The notes under the pieces: model-generated
What the model was told of the DNA's origin: nothing
What the model saw: only the letters and a program-made list of their open reading frames with translations
Database searches by the model: none
In this document: positions 36,322 through 45,410 of the stretch, one piece after another
How the letters are laid out: every line of letters starts with the position of its first letter
Numbering within the stretch: the stretch's first letter is position 1
Position numbers and translations under genes: made by a program
DNA from: PLanc-01 sp034678485
GTDB taxonomy: Bacteria; Planctomycetota; Phycisphaerae; Sedimentisphaerales; Anaerobacaceae
Length of the DNA stretch: 64,000 bases
NCBI GenBank assembly: GCA_034678485.1
Contig: JAXDBU010000194.1
Coordinates: forward strand, 35,331 to 99,330
Direction: 5' to 3'

Positions 36322-36876
36322 ATGTCACGAGCGGTCGATGTGAGAACTCACCCCGACTTCACGGTCGAGCAGATCATCGAATACACAGGGTTCTTCGTCC
36401 CGTCGGTCACCTACAAGGACAACATGCGACAGGCGCTGGACTTCTTCCAAGGAACCGTGCCCCGCAACATCCTTCGCCAGCAGGATGACAGCGGACCATG
36501 GAACCTCAGGATCAATGGAACCAAGATCAAGCTGCTGAATTGGATGCAGGGGATCGATTTCAGCCGCCCGGTGAACACGCAGCGGTGGATCGGCAAGGGC
36601 GATCCGCTCATCGCCTACAGGGCTCCACAGGAAAGGCCGGGGGTTGCCTGGGGTAGCTGGTACACGTTCCCGTCCACGCAACAGGAGAGTCTCGCCATAC
36701 CCAGTTCCCAGACTCGTCTGCACAAGTTCAAGGCGCGAGCCGGCTTCCTCTGCATGCTCAGCACGGCTTCGGATACCTTCGTCGGATGGGTGCGAGGCGC
36801 GCCGGGAGAGTATCGGCATGGCGGTGCGAGGCAACTGTTCATCTGGAATGCGCGGCAGGTTCTCGAACCGATCTGA
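36322..36876 (+). CDS. Uncharacterised 184-residue protein, possibly ADP-ribosyltransferase/toxin-like fold
   Basis: The gene has a GGAAAGGAG site upstream. The C-terminal two thirds have a pattern loosely like ADP-ribosyltransferase-type polymorphic toxin domains. There is an early Arg in a PLIAYRAP strand, a GSWYTFPS turn, a LHKFKAR strand and a GGARQLFIW segment near the end. No Q/E-x-E catalytic pair is clear, so this is a tentative fold guess. No signal peptide or membrane helix is seen. Confidence 0.75.
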   Translation: MSRAVDVRTHPDFTVEQIIEYTGFFVPSVTYKDNMRQALDFFQGTVPRNILRQQDDSGPWNLRINGTKIKLLNWMQGIDFSRPVNTQRWIGKGDPLIAYRAPQERPGVAWGSWYTFPSTQQESLAIPSSQTRLHKFKARAGFLCMLSTASDTFVGWVRGAPGEYRHGGARQLFIWNARQVLEPI

Positions 36877-36909
36877 CGAGGGTTCTTCGTAGCAGCTACG
36901 ACGGTCTGT

Positions 36910-38793
36910 CTATGGCTCTGTCGTGACCGTCCGCCAGTTGCCGCCGAGAATCGCGAAGTCTTCAAGATCGCTCGCGTGGTCGCCATTGAGATCCGCGGGC
37001 AGGTCGTTCGGGCCTGGGTCCTGAAGCCAGCTCTCGCACAACGCAAACAGATCCTGGCTGTCGACATCGCCATCGCTGTCGATGTCTCCTTCGACCGCGT
37101 CGCTGTGCAGAAGGATCAACTCGATGCCCTCGCCCGTCCCGAGGTTCCGCGAGTACTGCTTGTCGACCTCGTTGTTCCAGTGTTCGTGTGCGCCGAGGCT
37201 CCCGAGGCGAGTCACGTCGCCCGCGTGGTCCGGATCGTAGAAAGTTCCCGAGCACGGGTCGTTGGCCAGAGCCGCTTCATGGAGGTAGTCCTCGGCTCCG
37301 CCCTGCATATCATACTTCGCGCTGGGGGAGTGCCCGTACCGGACGACATCAGGCCATTCGGCCTTCACGAAATCATACCCTACCGAATCGATCGCCACCG
37401 GGTCCTGAGAGGCGAAGATGCTCGACGGCCAGTCGCCGTTGAAGGGCGCCAGATTCCACTTGTACGGATGGGCGTCCCAGTAGTAGCCTCCGAAGAGTCC
37501 GTCAATGAGGTAAAGGACCGTCTTGCCGCCCAGTTCGGAATGACCCATGAGATCCACCAGGGCACGGTAGTGACCGGTCCCAGGACTCCAGCCTACGTTC
37601 GGAAGACTGTCGTGCAAGCTATAATAGCCGGGGTATATCCGTTCGTTAGGCAGGCCGGGGAGCTCCGGCCTGAGATACCCGTCCGGCGTCCTCACGACCG
37701 AGCCGTAGTGGTTCTTCGCACACAGGGTGATGCCGGACGAATGGCCCTTCAATATGGCGAAATTGATGAGGTAGTTCGCCTCTGCGAATGCGGTCGGCAG
37801 GTAGTCCTGCACCGTACCGCTCGCATCTGCGGTGCTCCAGTACAAAGGGACATCCGAGAACTCCGCGCGTGTCCGCGCGGAACCGCCGTAGTTGTCCAGG
37901 TAGTGCACGTTCGGAAATTCCGGATGCAGCATATCCCAGTAGTAATTGGGCACCATCCCGGTCGGATCGCCGATGGTGATGTCGTTCTGATCGGCTCCGA
38001 CAGTGCCCACCAATTGGCGGAGTATCGCGAGGATCATCTGTGGCGAGTTGTCGATCCGATTCATGACGCTCGACTTCTTGATGTACGTGATCGGGTTGAC
38101 GTCGCCGCCAGCAGCATTGCAGGTGGTGAGGTTGATCTTGACGGCGATCTTCTCGCCCGTTTGGTAGGCTACATCTCCATTGCCCCGGCTGTCGTTGAAA
38201 TACCTGAAGATCGCGTCCCACGCGGCGGCGTCGGAGTTTGTTCCCGCCACGCCGCGAATCGCCTGGGAGACCATCTTCTCGACGACAACCGGGTCCGTGT
38301 GGCCATCCTGCCACCAGTGTTCCGCGGAACCGTAGCCTTTCCAGTCGGTCGCGTGGGGATCGTGGACCCAGACGACCCGCCCGGGATGGATCCCTTTGGC
38401 TTCACCCACCGGCCCGTGAGGTCCCCAGGGCTCGCCTGTTGCGGCGAAGCGGCCGGGCGAACCGGCGAGCGACGCGACACCCATCACGGCCGCCGTGACC
38501 GCGGATAGACCTACCAGTACGACGCGAGACTCTCTCACCAGCCGCCTGAACCTTCCGCACATCGCGGTCGAGGTCACGAGAGCAACAAGCCAGACGACGA
38601 ATCCCGAGGCCAATGGCATCGCGGCGCGCTGACAGGGGTACGTCGCGCGGGAGGGTTTCGGCACCACTCGGATCAGGAACCAGATGAGCGCCAGCAGGCC
38701 GGTGATTGGAAAGAACCAGTTCCCCCAACGATGTCTGGCCTGATGCCTCGGACACTCAGGGCCGTGACACGATGTGGTCTTGTTCTTTTGCAT
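36910..38793 (-). CDS. Membrane-anchored DUF362 protein with dockerin-like tail
   Basis: This 627-residue protein has two or three N-terminal membrane helices (FPITGLLALIWFLIRVV, then ASGFVVWLVALVTSTAM and another). A DUF362 domain follows (KIAVKINLTT, GADQNDITIGDPTG, FAILKGHSSGITLCAKNHYGSV, FASQDPVAIDSVGYDF). DUF362 domains are often linked to Fe-S ferredoxin partners, but no cysteine cluster is visible here. The C-terminus has two EF-hand loops (DIDSDGDVDSQDL, DLNGDHASDLEDF), making a dockerin-like module. ATG 38793 has a strong GGGAGG site; the frame to 38958 lacks support. It converges with the toxin-like gene. Confidence 0.88.
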   Translation of the reverse strand: MQKNKTTSCHGPECPRHQARHRWGNWFFPITGLLALIWFLIRVVPKPSRATYPCQRAAMPLASGFVVWLVALVTSTAMCGRFRRLVRESRVVLVGLSAVTAAVMGVASLAGSPGRFAATGEPWGPHGPVGEAKGIHPGRVVWVHDPHATDWKGYGSAEHWWQDGHTDPVVVEKMVSQAIRGVAGTNSDAAAWDAIFRYFNDSRGNGDVAYQTGEKIAVKINLTTCNAAGGDVNPITYIKKSSVMNRIDNSPQMILAILRQLVGTVGADQNDITIGDPTGMVPNYYWDMLHPEFPNVHYLDNYGGSARTRAEFSDVPLYWSTADASGTVQDYLPTAFAEANYLINFAILKGHSSGITLCAKNHYGSVVRTPDGYLRPELPGLPNERIYPGYYSLHDSLPNVGWSPGTGHYRALVDLMGHSELGGKTVLYLIDGLFGGYYWDAHPYKWNLAPFNGDWPSSIFASQDPVAIDSVGYDFVKAEWPDVVRYGHSPSAKYDMQGGAEDYLHEAALANDPCSGTFYDPDHAGDVTRLGSLGAHEHWNNEVDKQYSRNLGTGEGIELILLHSDAVEGDIDSDGDVDSQDLFALCESWLQDPGPNDLPADLNGDHASDLEDFAILGGNWRTVTTEP

Positions 38794-38891
38794 GCTCCTG
38801 TCCTCCCGAGATGCAGGCTGCGCTCGGGCAGCCGATACCATGATTATACAAGACGAGCCCGAAGATTGCGAGACAATCCTACCCAGCGGAT

Positions 38892-38915
38892 CGGCCGGTT
38901 TCTTTTCACAGACAC
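38892..38915 (+). repeat. 24-bp interspersed repeat, copy B
   Basis: Identical to the reverse complement of 4243-4266. It directly abuts the methyltransferase fragment at 38936, suggesting it marks a recombination junction. Confidence 0.75.
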
Positions 38916-38935
38916 ACCGGTCGAAACGAGGCTCC

Positions 38936-39103
38936 ATCGACGTCAAGAAGGAAGACACCTCGTTCGGCCCTCCCCTTCACATGCGACTGTCTCCCGAGGA
39001 ACTGGAGCATTCCGCAAGGGAGCAGGGGTTCGAGAAAACCAAACAGCTTGACCTCGGATACAACTTCATGATGCAATTCGCCGCCGGAAAGGACATTCGA
39101 TAG
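38936..39103 (+). pseudogene. C-terminal fragment of a SAM-dependent methyltransferase
   Basis: The frame reads SIDVKKEDTSFGPPLHMRL, then SPEELEHSAREQGF and KQLDLGYNFMMQF, before stopping at 39103. This is the usual end of a class I SAM-dependent methyltransferase: a GPPxHxRLS loop, a helix, then a DLGYNF strand. The upstream Rossmann domain is absent and is replaced by the 24-bp repeat and the divergent promoter region of the DUF362 gene. It is a remnant. Confidence 0.65.
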
Positions 39104-39213
39104 CGCCAAGCACGACGTCCGACGACGATCGGCCGATCTTCTCCTGTCCCCTTCCGTCTGAATAGGGACGGCGGCGACCGTTCTCGACCCGATCCCGGGG
39201 AGGGCCGAGGCCT

Positions 39214-39711
39214 TCAGTGGCTCTTGCCGATCAGGTCCAGCTTGTCTTCCTTGGCCCATTTGTACCCATGCTCGCCCAGATAGGAGAGGAGTTTGTAGTG
39301 AAAGGTCATGAAGGTGTCCTGGCTGAGGATGGAGGCCATCGCTTCGGTGATGACGACTCGCCTGAGCAGTTCCTTGCCCGTGCAGTTGTCCACGAGGATG
39401 CGACGCTCCTGGATGTCGCGAAACAGCGCCGGGGCCACCCCATCGATCCCCATCTGAATGCTGATGGCCAGGAACTCGTCACCGATGTTCTTGAGTTCCT
39501 CCTCCAGGGCCAGGAAGCCCTCCCGTCGTATGACCGACGCGTATTTCCTGAGCTGCAGAATCAGGTCGAAGCACTCTCTGTTGTCCTCGGTGCTGCACTG
39601 GTTCCGCTCTGTCCCCCGGAGCAGCCCTTGGTCGAAGCGGTTCACGAGGCCCGCTTCACGGACAACGCTGTGAAGCAGTTTCCGCTTGATCCCGGCCCTC
39701 ACTCCCACCAT
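39214..39711 (-). CDS. MotA cytoplasmic-domain-like protein, 165 residues
   Basis: The C-terminal 110 residues (VIRREGFLALEEELKNI, then FLAISIQMGIDGVAPAL) resemble the cytoplasmic region of MotA-type stator proteins, where RxGLLALE and a DGxxPxLIR segment are typical. No membrane helix is present, so it cannot be a complete stator. GGAAGG precedes the ATG. It could be a fragment or a soluble relative. A divergent secreted-protein gene starts 93 bases away. Confidence 0.6.
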   Translation of the reverse strand: MVGVRAGIKRKLLHSVVREAGLVNRFDQGLLRGTERNQCSTEDNRECFDLILQLRKYASVIRREGFLALEEELKNIGDEFLAISIQMGIDGVAPALFRDIQERRILVDNCTGKELLRRVVITEAMASILSQDTFMTFHYKLLSYLGEHGYKWAKEDKLDLIGKSH

Positions 39712-39804
39712 AATCCTTCCGAAACAGACATCGCGGACGAACGAGCGATAAAGACATTGGGTCCCTTGGGGCCACGCGACGGGCAGAAGGAAAGAGAGGG
39801 TATT

Positions 39805-40899
39805 GTGAATACACCGCGACGACCGGGAGTCGTTTTCTTGACACGGGTGATTTGTCTGCTGGGATCTGTTGTTCCCAGCCTGGGCCAGACGGGCGGCACA
39901 GCCGTCACGTACGGCGTGCATCGCTACATCGACCAGGGCGGCCTGCGGGACCCACGGACGGGACAGTGGCTCGAAGGGTTCCGCATTCTGGTCCCCAAGG
40001 ACTGGCAGTTCCGCGGCGGCTTCCGCTGGATCGCGAACGAGAAGCCGGCCCATCTGCTCAGCAAGACCGATCTGCTCAATCCCGTGAAGTCGGACTATGC
40101 GATCACCTCGCCCGACGGACGGTCCGTATTCCGTCAATACCCCGTGGAGTACTGGGTGCAGACCGGCATGTTCCTGCCGGGGCAGAACTACAACGGCATG
40201 ATCGTTTGCCCGGCGCTGACCCCGGAGCAGTACATCACGCAATTCGTCATTCCCCGCCAGCGTGGCGTGCAGGCGACCGATCTGCAAGTCGTCGCGCAGA
40301 AGCCGCTCGACCAACTGGCCGCGAAGTACGAAGCGGAAAGCCGCCAGCTCAGTGCGCTGCTCGGCGCAACATCCAGCGGCCTGACCTTCCGAGCCGGCAC
40401 GGTCACCATCGAGTACACCGAGAACGGCGTCGCCTTCCGCGAGCAGTTCATGTGCATCCTGCAGTACATCCAGACCGCCGGCATGGTGATGTGGTGGCAG
40501 CGGATGAACTTCAGCGTGCGCGCGCCGCGCGATCAGTTCGACGCCCAGATCCCTGTCTTCACGACGATCGCCCTGAGCGTGCAGACCAATCCCTACTGGT
40601 CGCTCGCCCTGATCCAAGTGCGTGACAAGATCAGCATTTCGATGGCCCAGGCGGATGCCTATGCCAACAAGGTGCGCAATGAGATTGCCGCCGCACACGC
40701 GAAGACGAACGGCGAACTGGCTCGCGATGGAGGGTATCTCTCCGGCGACTACTACGACTATAAGGGGACCGACGGCAACCGCTACAATCTCCCCACGGAC
40801 AAGTACCACTTCATGAACAAGGACGGCGACATTCTCTCGCAGGACAACTCCGTGCCGCCCTCCTCGGAATGGACATCGATCGAGCCGTATAACCAGTAG
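39805..40899 (+). CDS. Secreted protein of unknown function
   Basis: The GTG at 39805 follows GAGAGGG and opens a signal peptide (VVFLTRVICLLGSVVPSLGQ), so it is preferred to the far upstream frame opening at 39217, which lies over the MotA-like gene. The 364-residue product has an extracellular-looking body with RILVPKDWQFRGGFRWI near the start and a Gln/Tyr-rich middle (FREQFMCILQYI). The family is not recognised. The C-terminus is rich in Tyr/Asp and hydrophilic. Confidence 0.82.
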   Translation: MNTPRRPGVVFLTRVICLLGSVVPSLGQTGGTAVTYGVHRYIDQGGLRDPRTGQWLEGFRILVPKDWQFRGGFRWIANEKPAHLLSKTDLLNPVKSDYAITSPDGRSVFRQYPVEYWVQTGMFLPGQNYNGMIVCPALTPEQYITQFVIPRQRGVQATDLQVVAQKPLDQLAAKYEAESRQLSALLGATSSGLTFRAGTVTIEYTENGVAFREQFMCILQYIQTAGMVMWWQRMNFSVRAPRDQFDAQIPVFTTIALSVQTNPYWSLALIQVRDKISISMAQADAYANKVRNEIAAAHAKTNGELARDGGYLSGDYYDYKGTDGNRYNLPTDKYHFMNKDGDILSQDNSVPPSSEWTSIEPYNQ

Positions 40900-40975
40900 C
40901 GTCCCGGACGCGTCACGCGAAACCGAAGGTTCACACCTGCCTGTTTCACAAACGCAACAGGGCGTCCCTGGAACC

Positions 40976-42304
40976 TCAGATCGTGTACGGGGCGCGCATC
41001 GCGCGGGACCGCATCCGGTTGGCTTCGGGATCGCCGACGAACTCGCTGTCGCGCAGATTGAACTTCAGGTTTCGGTGCAACTGTTCGCAGATGTCGGCCG
41101 CCAGGCAGATGCTCATGGACCGATACATGACCTCCGGACTCGCTATGGCGGATCGGCGCGACCGGATGCAATCGAGGAAATCCCGCACGTGATCCAAGGG
41201 GCGTTGCGTGCGGGCCGTGTAGTCCGCGAGCAGTTTCTTGTATTCGCGCATCAAGGTGGGCGATGAGACATCGGGCGCTGAGTAACCGTCCGCGGCCGCA
41301 GCCCATCCTTCCGGACCATCGAACCGCTCGCCGCAGGCGCCGTGCCAGTACTCGCACGGATCCCAGACCGAGCCCGCGACTCGGAACAGGACCATTTTGA
41401 CCCCGCTGGACAAGCGCGTCACCATCGTCGCATCAGGTCCGGCATACTCGAATTCGATGAAAGACACGTCCGTCAGATCGAGTCCCGCCAGCGCCTGCGC
41501 CACGGTGTGCGCGCCCCACATCGCGACATCCGTGGCAAAATCGTAGAAGTGATACCAGCCTCCGCCGTTGACGTAGCCGGGGTTGTAGGGCCGCCAGGGA
41601 CAGGGACCAAGCCAGAGGTCCCAGTCCAGCTCCTCCCTGGGCGGTTCCGGTTCCGCCGGCAGCCAGTCATGACGCAATCCGTCGCGCCACCGACAATCCG
41701 CGTAAACAGTGTGAATCGGGCCCAAGCGGCCGGACCGCGCCATTTCAATGGCGAACACATGATTCGGCTCGCTGAGTCGCTGGGCGCCGGTTTGATAGAC
41801 CCGCCCGTAGCGACGGGCGGTCTCCACGACTGCCTGGCCCTGCGCCATCGTCAGACAGGCGGGCTTCTCGCAATAGACGTCCTTGCCCGCCCGCATCGCC
41901 AGAATCGAAGCCGGCGCGTGCCAGCGGTCGCCGGTGGCAATCAACACGGCATCGATGTCCGTCCGTTCGACGAGGAACTGGCGGAGATCCCCGTACGCGG
42001 CACAGTCTTTGTTGCCGTACCTGTGGTCCACCGCGTTCTTCGCCGCTTCGCGTTTACCTTTGACGACATCGCAGACGGCGACCCACTGCACATCCGACTG
42101 CGTCAGCAGGTAGCTCAGATCGTAGGACCCCCGGCCACCGAGGCCAATGCCGCCCATCACGATGCGCTCGCTGGGCGCGACCGCGCCGCCGCGCCCGAGC
42201 GCGGAGGAGGGAACGCAGTGAGGCAGCGCCACGGCACCAGCCGTCATCGCGGCCTGGGTCAGGAATCGACGCCGTGTAAGTTTCATCCCGCTGTTGTTGT
42301 TCAT
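40976..42304 (-). CDS. Tat-exported Gfo/Idh/MocA family oxidoreductase
   Basis: This 442-residue protein has a Tat signal with KLTRRRFLTQAA. A NAD(P)-binding Rossmann fold follows (MGGIGLGGRGSYDL), with the family motif CEKPACLTMAQGQ. The C-terminal substrate domain has WLGPCPWRPYNP and GGGWYHFYDF. Exported Gfo/Idh proteins are strongly expanded in planctomycetes and act on sugars or sugar derivatives, carrying the nucleotide cofactor through Tat. ATG 42304 is chosen; ATG 42286 right before the Tat motif is possible. It lies beside uxaE, consistent with uronate or sugar metabolism. Confidence 0.93.
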   Translation of the reverse strand: MNNNSGMKLTRRRFLTQAAMTAGAVALPHCVPSSALGRGGAVAPSERIVMGGIGLGGRGSYDLSYLLTQSDVQWVAVCDVVKGKREAAKNAVDHRYGNKDCAAYGDLRQFLVERTDIDAVLIATGDRWHAPASILAMRAGKDVYCEKPACLTMAQGQAVVETARRYGRVYQTGAQRLSEPNHVFAIEMARSGRLGPIHTVYADCRWRDGLRHDWLPAEPEPPREELDWDLWLGPCPWRPYNPGYVNGGGWYHFYDFATDVAMWGAHTVAQALAGLDLTDVSFIEFEYAGPDATMVTRLSSGVKMVLFRVAGSVWDPCEYWHGACGERFDGPEGWAAAADGYSAPDVSSPTLMREYKKLLADYTARTQRPLDHVRDFLDCIRSRRSAIASPEVMYRSMSICLAADICEQLHRNLKFNLRDSEFVGDPEANRMRSRAMRAPYTI

Positions 42305-42446
42305 GGGGTCTTGCCCTTTCTCATTAGTCGCGTCGTTTCCGTCAGGTGACCGGGCCTTCCTGCCTTTGACGATCATCTCCTATTGTACAGTCGGCCGCGC
42401 TCAAGACAACTGTCGGCATGGCTCGGGGGCGCACTAACCTATCTCG

Positions 42447-43730
42447 TCACAGGAACAGCGGGCGGATGTGGCGCTCGTAGAGGTTGGCGGTGACGTTCCG
42501 CGCGATGGTGGACTCGCACTGCTCCAGGGCGCCCAGGAAACGCGGCCCCATCTCGGCGGCGACCCTGTAGCCCACGTGCAGAAGCTGGCGGAGATTCGGA
42601 TTGTACCGCGGACAGGCGGGGTCATGACGAAGAGCGGCGACGAATTGCCCGCTATCCCAGCGGCCGACTTCGTCGGGCGTCGGGAGCTTCCTGCTGTCGA
42701 TGTCGATCACCGTCGCGTACGGGCCGCACAGCTCCTCCATTCGGCCGTGCGACTTGGCGTAGACCTCCCTGGCAATCGCCAGACCTTCCCCGCCGGCCTG
42801 GGCCAGGCCGATCAGCTCTTCCAGCCAGGTCGTGCCGGCAGTCTTGACGTGCAGGCCCGCGTCGAACCTGCGAATCGCGGCGCCGATGGCTTTGTAGATC
42901 GAGAACTTGTCGCTGCCCGAGTGGATGCTGAGTTTGAGCGTTCGAGGCAAGCAGAACCGTTCAGCCGCAAAGCGAATCACGGCGAGGTCCTGCTCGAACT
43001 CGGCGGCGAACTGCTTGACGTCGCCGACATAGTCGACGCCTTTATTGAAGCGGCCGCTGAACTTGGGCGCGATCGTCTCGGCGGGGATCCCCTCGTCGGC
43101 CATCGCGACCAGGATCGCCAGCAGCTCGACGGGGGTCTGCGGCGCATCCGTTTCATCCATCGAGACCTCGGTCACGAACGTGCCGGGTCCTTTGCGGGCT
43201 TCGACGCGCCGGAAGATCTCGCCCGCCTGCTGCACGGCGAAGAGATATTTGGCCGCGACAGATCGCAGCCGGGCTTCGTCGAGCTCGACCGGCTCGGGAA
43301 TTCCCTCCATCCGGTGGGCGCCGAGCAGATCCCGGTGCGCCGCAACGAACGAGTCGATCTCCGCAGCTCTACCGTCCTGTGTCTCCGCAGAAGACCGGGA
43401 ACCGAGCGGGGACGCTCGCCCGACGAAGTCAGCGACGTCGATTGTGAAGAAGTCGCTTGCGTCAATGAATGCGTCCACGTTGTTGAGGCTGACGTGGTCG
43501 GCATCGACGAAAAAGGGCCCTTTCCAGCCGGAGCCAGCGACCGCTGCGTCCGCTTCTCTGCGGACATCGGCGGGTTTCGTACCGATGATGCTGTGCTCAC
43601 GATTCGATTTGTTCCAGACAGGGACAATATCCACCCCCTGCTGTCTCGCTTCGATCAACGCCGCCAATTGCGCCCGACCCTGCTGGCCGAAGCGGTCGCC
43701 CACTCCAAACGAGTACTTGCCGAGATTCAT
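42447..43730 (-). CDS. uxaE: Tagaturonate epimerase family protein
   Basis: The 427-residue product begins NLGKYSFGVGDRFGQQG and has VWNKSNREHSIIGTKP, GPFFVDADHVSL and LSIHSGSDKFSIYKAIG, all typical of the UxaE family. These enzymes interconvert D-tagaturonate and D-fructuronate in hexuronate breakdown, probably with a bound metal. The start 43730 is preceded by GGAGGCGACAG, whereas the frame extending to 43880 crosses a terminator hairpin and is rejected. Other uronate genes are not adjacent. The length is that of the family. Confidence 0.9.
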   Translation of the reverse strand: MNLGKYSFGVGDRFGQQGRAQLAALIEARQQGVDIVPVWNKSNREHSIIGTKPADVRREADAAVAGSGWKGPFFVDADHVSLNNVDAFIDASDFFTIDVADFVGRASPLGSRSSAETQDGRAAEIDSFVAAHRDLLGAHRMEGIPEPVELDEARLRSVAAKYLFAVQQAGEIFRRVEARKGPGTFVTEVSMDETDAPQTPVELLAILVAMADEGIPAETIAPKFSGRFNKGVDYVGDVKQFAAEFEQDLAVIRFAAERFCLPRTLKLSIHSGSDKFSIYKAIGAAIRRFDAGLHVKTAGTTWLEELIGLAQAGGEGLAIAREVYAKSHGRMEELCGPYATVIDIDSRKLPTPDEVGRWDSGQFVAALRHDPACPRYNPNLRQLLHVGYRVAAEMGPRFLGALEQCESTIARNVTANLYERHIRPLFL

Positions 43731-43756
43731 CTGTCGCCTCCGACAGCAGAGACCGA

Positions 43757-43800
43757 AAACAAAAAAACCCCGCAGCGCATCCTTTCGCCACGGGGCAACG
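43757..43800 (-). terminator. Intrinsic terminator after the TPR lipoprotein gene
   Basis: On the minus strand CCCCG (43795-43791) and CGGGG (43772-43768) form the base of a hairpin with a partly paired interior. T7 and GTTTTC follow directly. It ends the transcript of the lipoprotein gene at 43887 and lies just upstream of uxaE. Confidence 0.75.
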
Positions 43801-43886
43801 AAAAAGCAATTCGCACCGAACTGAGGTTCCACGCGCGACGGTGATCGCTGCGCGAGCCCTTCACACTCCAAACCGGACAAGCACTC

Positions 43887-44576
43887 TCATTTCGGCGCTG
43901 TCGTCGTCGGCTCGGGTTCCATGGGCGTCTGAACGACGACTCCAAGGCGCCCCAGCGCGCCGGCGACATCCGCCTGCCTGGGATTCAACTCAAAACTCCG
44001 CATCAGGTACTGCTTTGCCTGGGCCTCGTCGCCCTTGGCGGCGTAGTAGAAGCCAATCTGCCTATTGGTCTCGGACGCATCGGGAGCGGCATCCAGCGCC
44101 TGGCGATAGCACCGCAAGGCATACGTGTCGAGGCCGACCTGCTCGAATTCCCATCCGAGCCGTAGCATTTCGTTGACCGCGGTTCCAGCCTGGCGGATGT
44201 AGCTGTTGGCAAAGTGCTCGGCATCAGCGGTCTGGCCGCGATCGACACACAGCTTGATCTTGCCCGCCTGGGCGGCCCGGAACGCCGGGTCGAAGCTGAT
44301 CGCCAGGTCATAGTGATGAGCTGCCTTCGAGTAGTTGCGAGACTTGTGATACAGGCGAGCCAACTCGTAGTGCACTTGCGGATTCTCGTACTTGGCATCG
44401 AGCTCCCCGAGCAACTGCGCTTCTGTCGCATCCGACACTGCAGGCCCGGCGCCCGTGGTCTTTGGCGGCCTCGCCTGTTCCTCGCACCCCCCTATGGCAA
44501 ACAGGGCAATGCCCAAAAGCACATGCAGCAGAGTTGCCCCCACTACTGACTTTGTGCTTTTCTGTCTGCCTGCCAT
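43887..44576 (-). CDS. TPR lipoprotein
   Basis: This 229-residue protein has a hydrophobic signal ending in the lipobox-like AIGGC (Cys about residue 31). About four TPR-type helical hairpins follow (NPQVHYELARLYHKS, YSKAAHHYDLAISFDP, DTYALRCYRQALDAAP, DEAQAKQYLMRSFELNP). It probably acts as a membrane-anchored scaffold. A terminator follows 87 bases downstream. It is divergent from the ECF sigma cassette. Confidence 0.87.
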   Translation of the reverse strand: MAGRQKSTKSVVGATLLHVLLGIALFAIGGCEEQARPPKTTGAGPAVSDATEAQLLGELDAKYENPQVHYELARLYHKSRNYSKAAHHYDLAISFDPAFRAAQAGKIKLCVDRGQTADAEHFANSYIRQAGTAVNEMLRLGWEFEQVGLDTYALRCYRQALDAAPDASETNRQIGFYYAAKGDEAQAKQYLMRSFELNPRQADVAGALGRLGVVVQTPMEPEPTTTAPK

Positions 44577-44813
44577 TCAGCGCCTCCCTTTTGATCCCAC
44601 CTCTTGCCTGTGCAACAAAAAACCTCTATGGGACTGACGGGGGTATTGTGCCAGCACCCGTGTCCCGATGCAAGGAAAAAAACGGGGCGACACAAAGAAA
44701 CTTGCACTTTTCTTGGACCGAGTGACATGGGGACATCTTGTATGCACTTGTCGCACCTGATGTAATATACCCGCCGCGAGGATCGACATCTACTTCGGAC
44801 GGCGGCTGAAAAA

Positions 44814-45410
44814 ATGTCGATTCCGGCGTCCCCTGGACAACGCACGAGTTCAAGCGACAGGGATCGAGTGAGATCACTCTTGCAGGCGCACGACTGGCAG
44901 GCCATTGTCGAAGGGTATGGGCCGCTCGTATGGCGGACGGCGTACCGTCTGCTCGGCAACCACGCGGATGCCGCCGACTGCTTCCAGGAAACGTTCCTCA
45001 CGGCGCTGGAGATATCGCGCCGCCAGCACGTTCGGAACCTCCCCGGCTTGCTGGCCCACTTGGCCACCACGCGGTCGATCGACCGCATGCGGCAGCGAAT
45101 CCTCCAGGAGCGACATGAGAACGACGCACGCGATTCCGCACCGCGCGACGAAGGCGCGGACCCGCTCGAGCACGTCGAGGCGCTGGATTTGGGCGGGTAC
45201 CTGCGAGTGGCCATAGGACAACTGCCGCCGCAGGAAGCTAACGTCTTTTGCCTCCGGTACTTGAGTGAAATGAGCTACCTGCAAATCGCCCGCGAGTTGG
45301 AGATCGGCGTCAACGCCGTAGGGGTATCCCTCCATCGAGCCAAGGCCCGCCTTCGCAAGCTCCTCGCTGCGACGAGCGTGAAAGATGAGGTGTCCCATGA
45401 AGCCAGATAA
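44814..45410 (+). CDS. ECF RNA polymerase sigma factor
   Basis: This 198-residue sigma factor has region 2 (YGPLVWRTAYRLLGNHADAADCFQETFL) and region 4 (LPPQEANVFCLRYLSEMSYLQIARELEIG, a helix-turn-helix). The length is typical of the ECF group. The next gene starts inside its last codons (ATG 45397), so the two are translationally coupled. The coupled membrane protein is a likely anti-sigma factor. The ribosome site of the sigma gene is weak. It presumably activates its own operon, but a matching promoter was not identified. Confidence 0.94.
   Translation: MSIPASPGQRTSSSDRDRVRSLLQAHDWQAIVEGYGPLVWRTAYRLLGNHADAADCFQETFLTALEISRRQHVRNLPGLLAHLATTRSIDRMRQRILQERHENDARDSAPRDEGADPLEHVEALDLGGYLRVAIGQLPPQEANVFCLRYLSEMSYLQIARELEIGVNAVGVSLHRAKARLRKLLAATSVKDEVSHEAR

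Noticed and set aside
39217..39804. Upstream extension of the secreted-protein gene at 39805
   Set aside because: It would overlap the MotA-like gene on the other strand and would place the signal peptide 196 residues inside the protein.
42468..43844. 458-codon frame antisense to uxaE
   Set aside because: The opposite frame matches the UxaE family throughout, and this frame crosses the terminator hairpin at 43757-43800.
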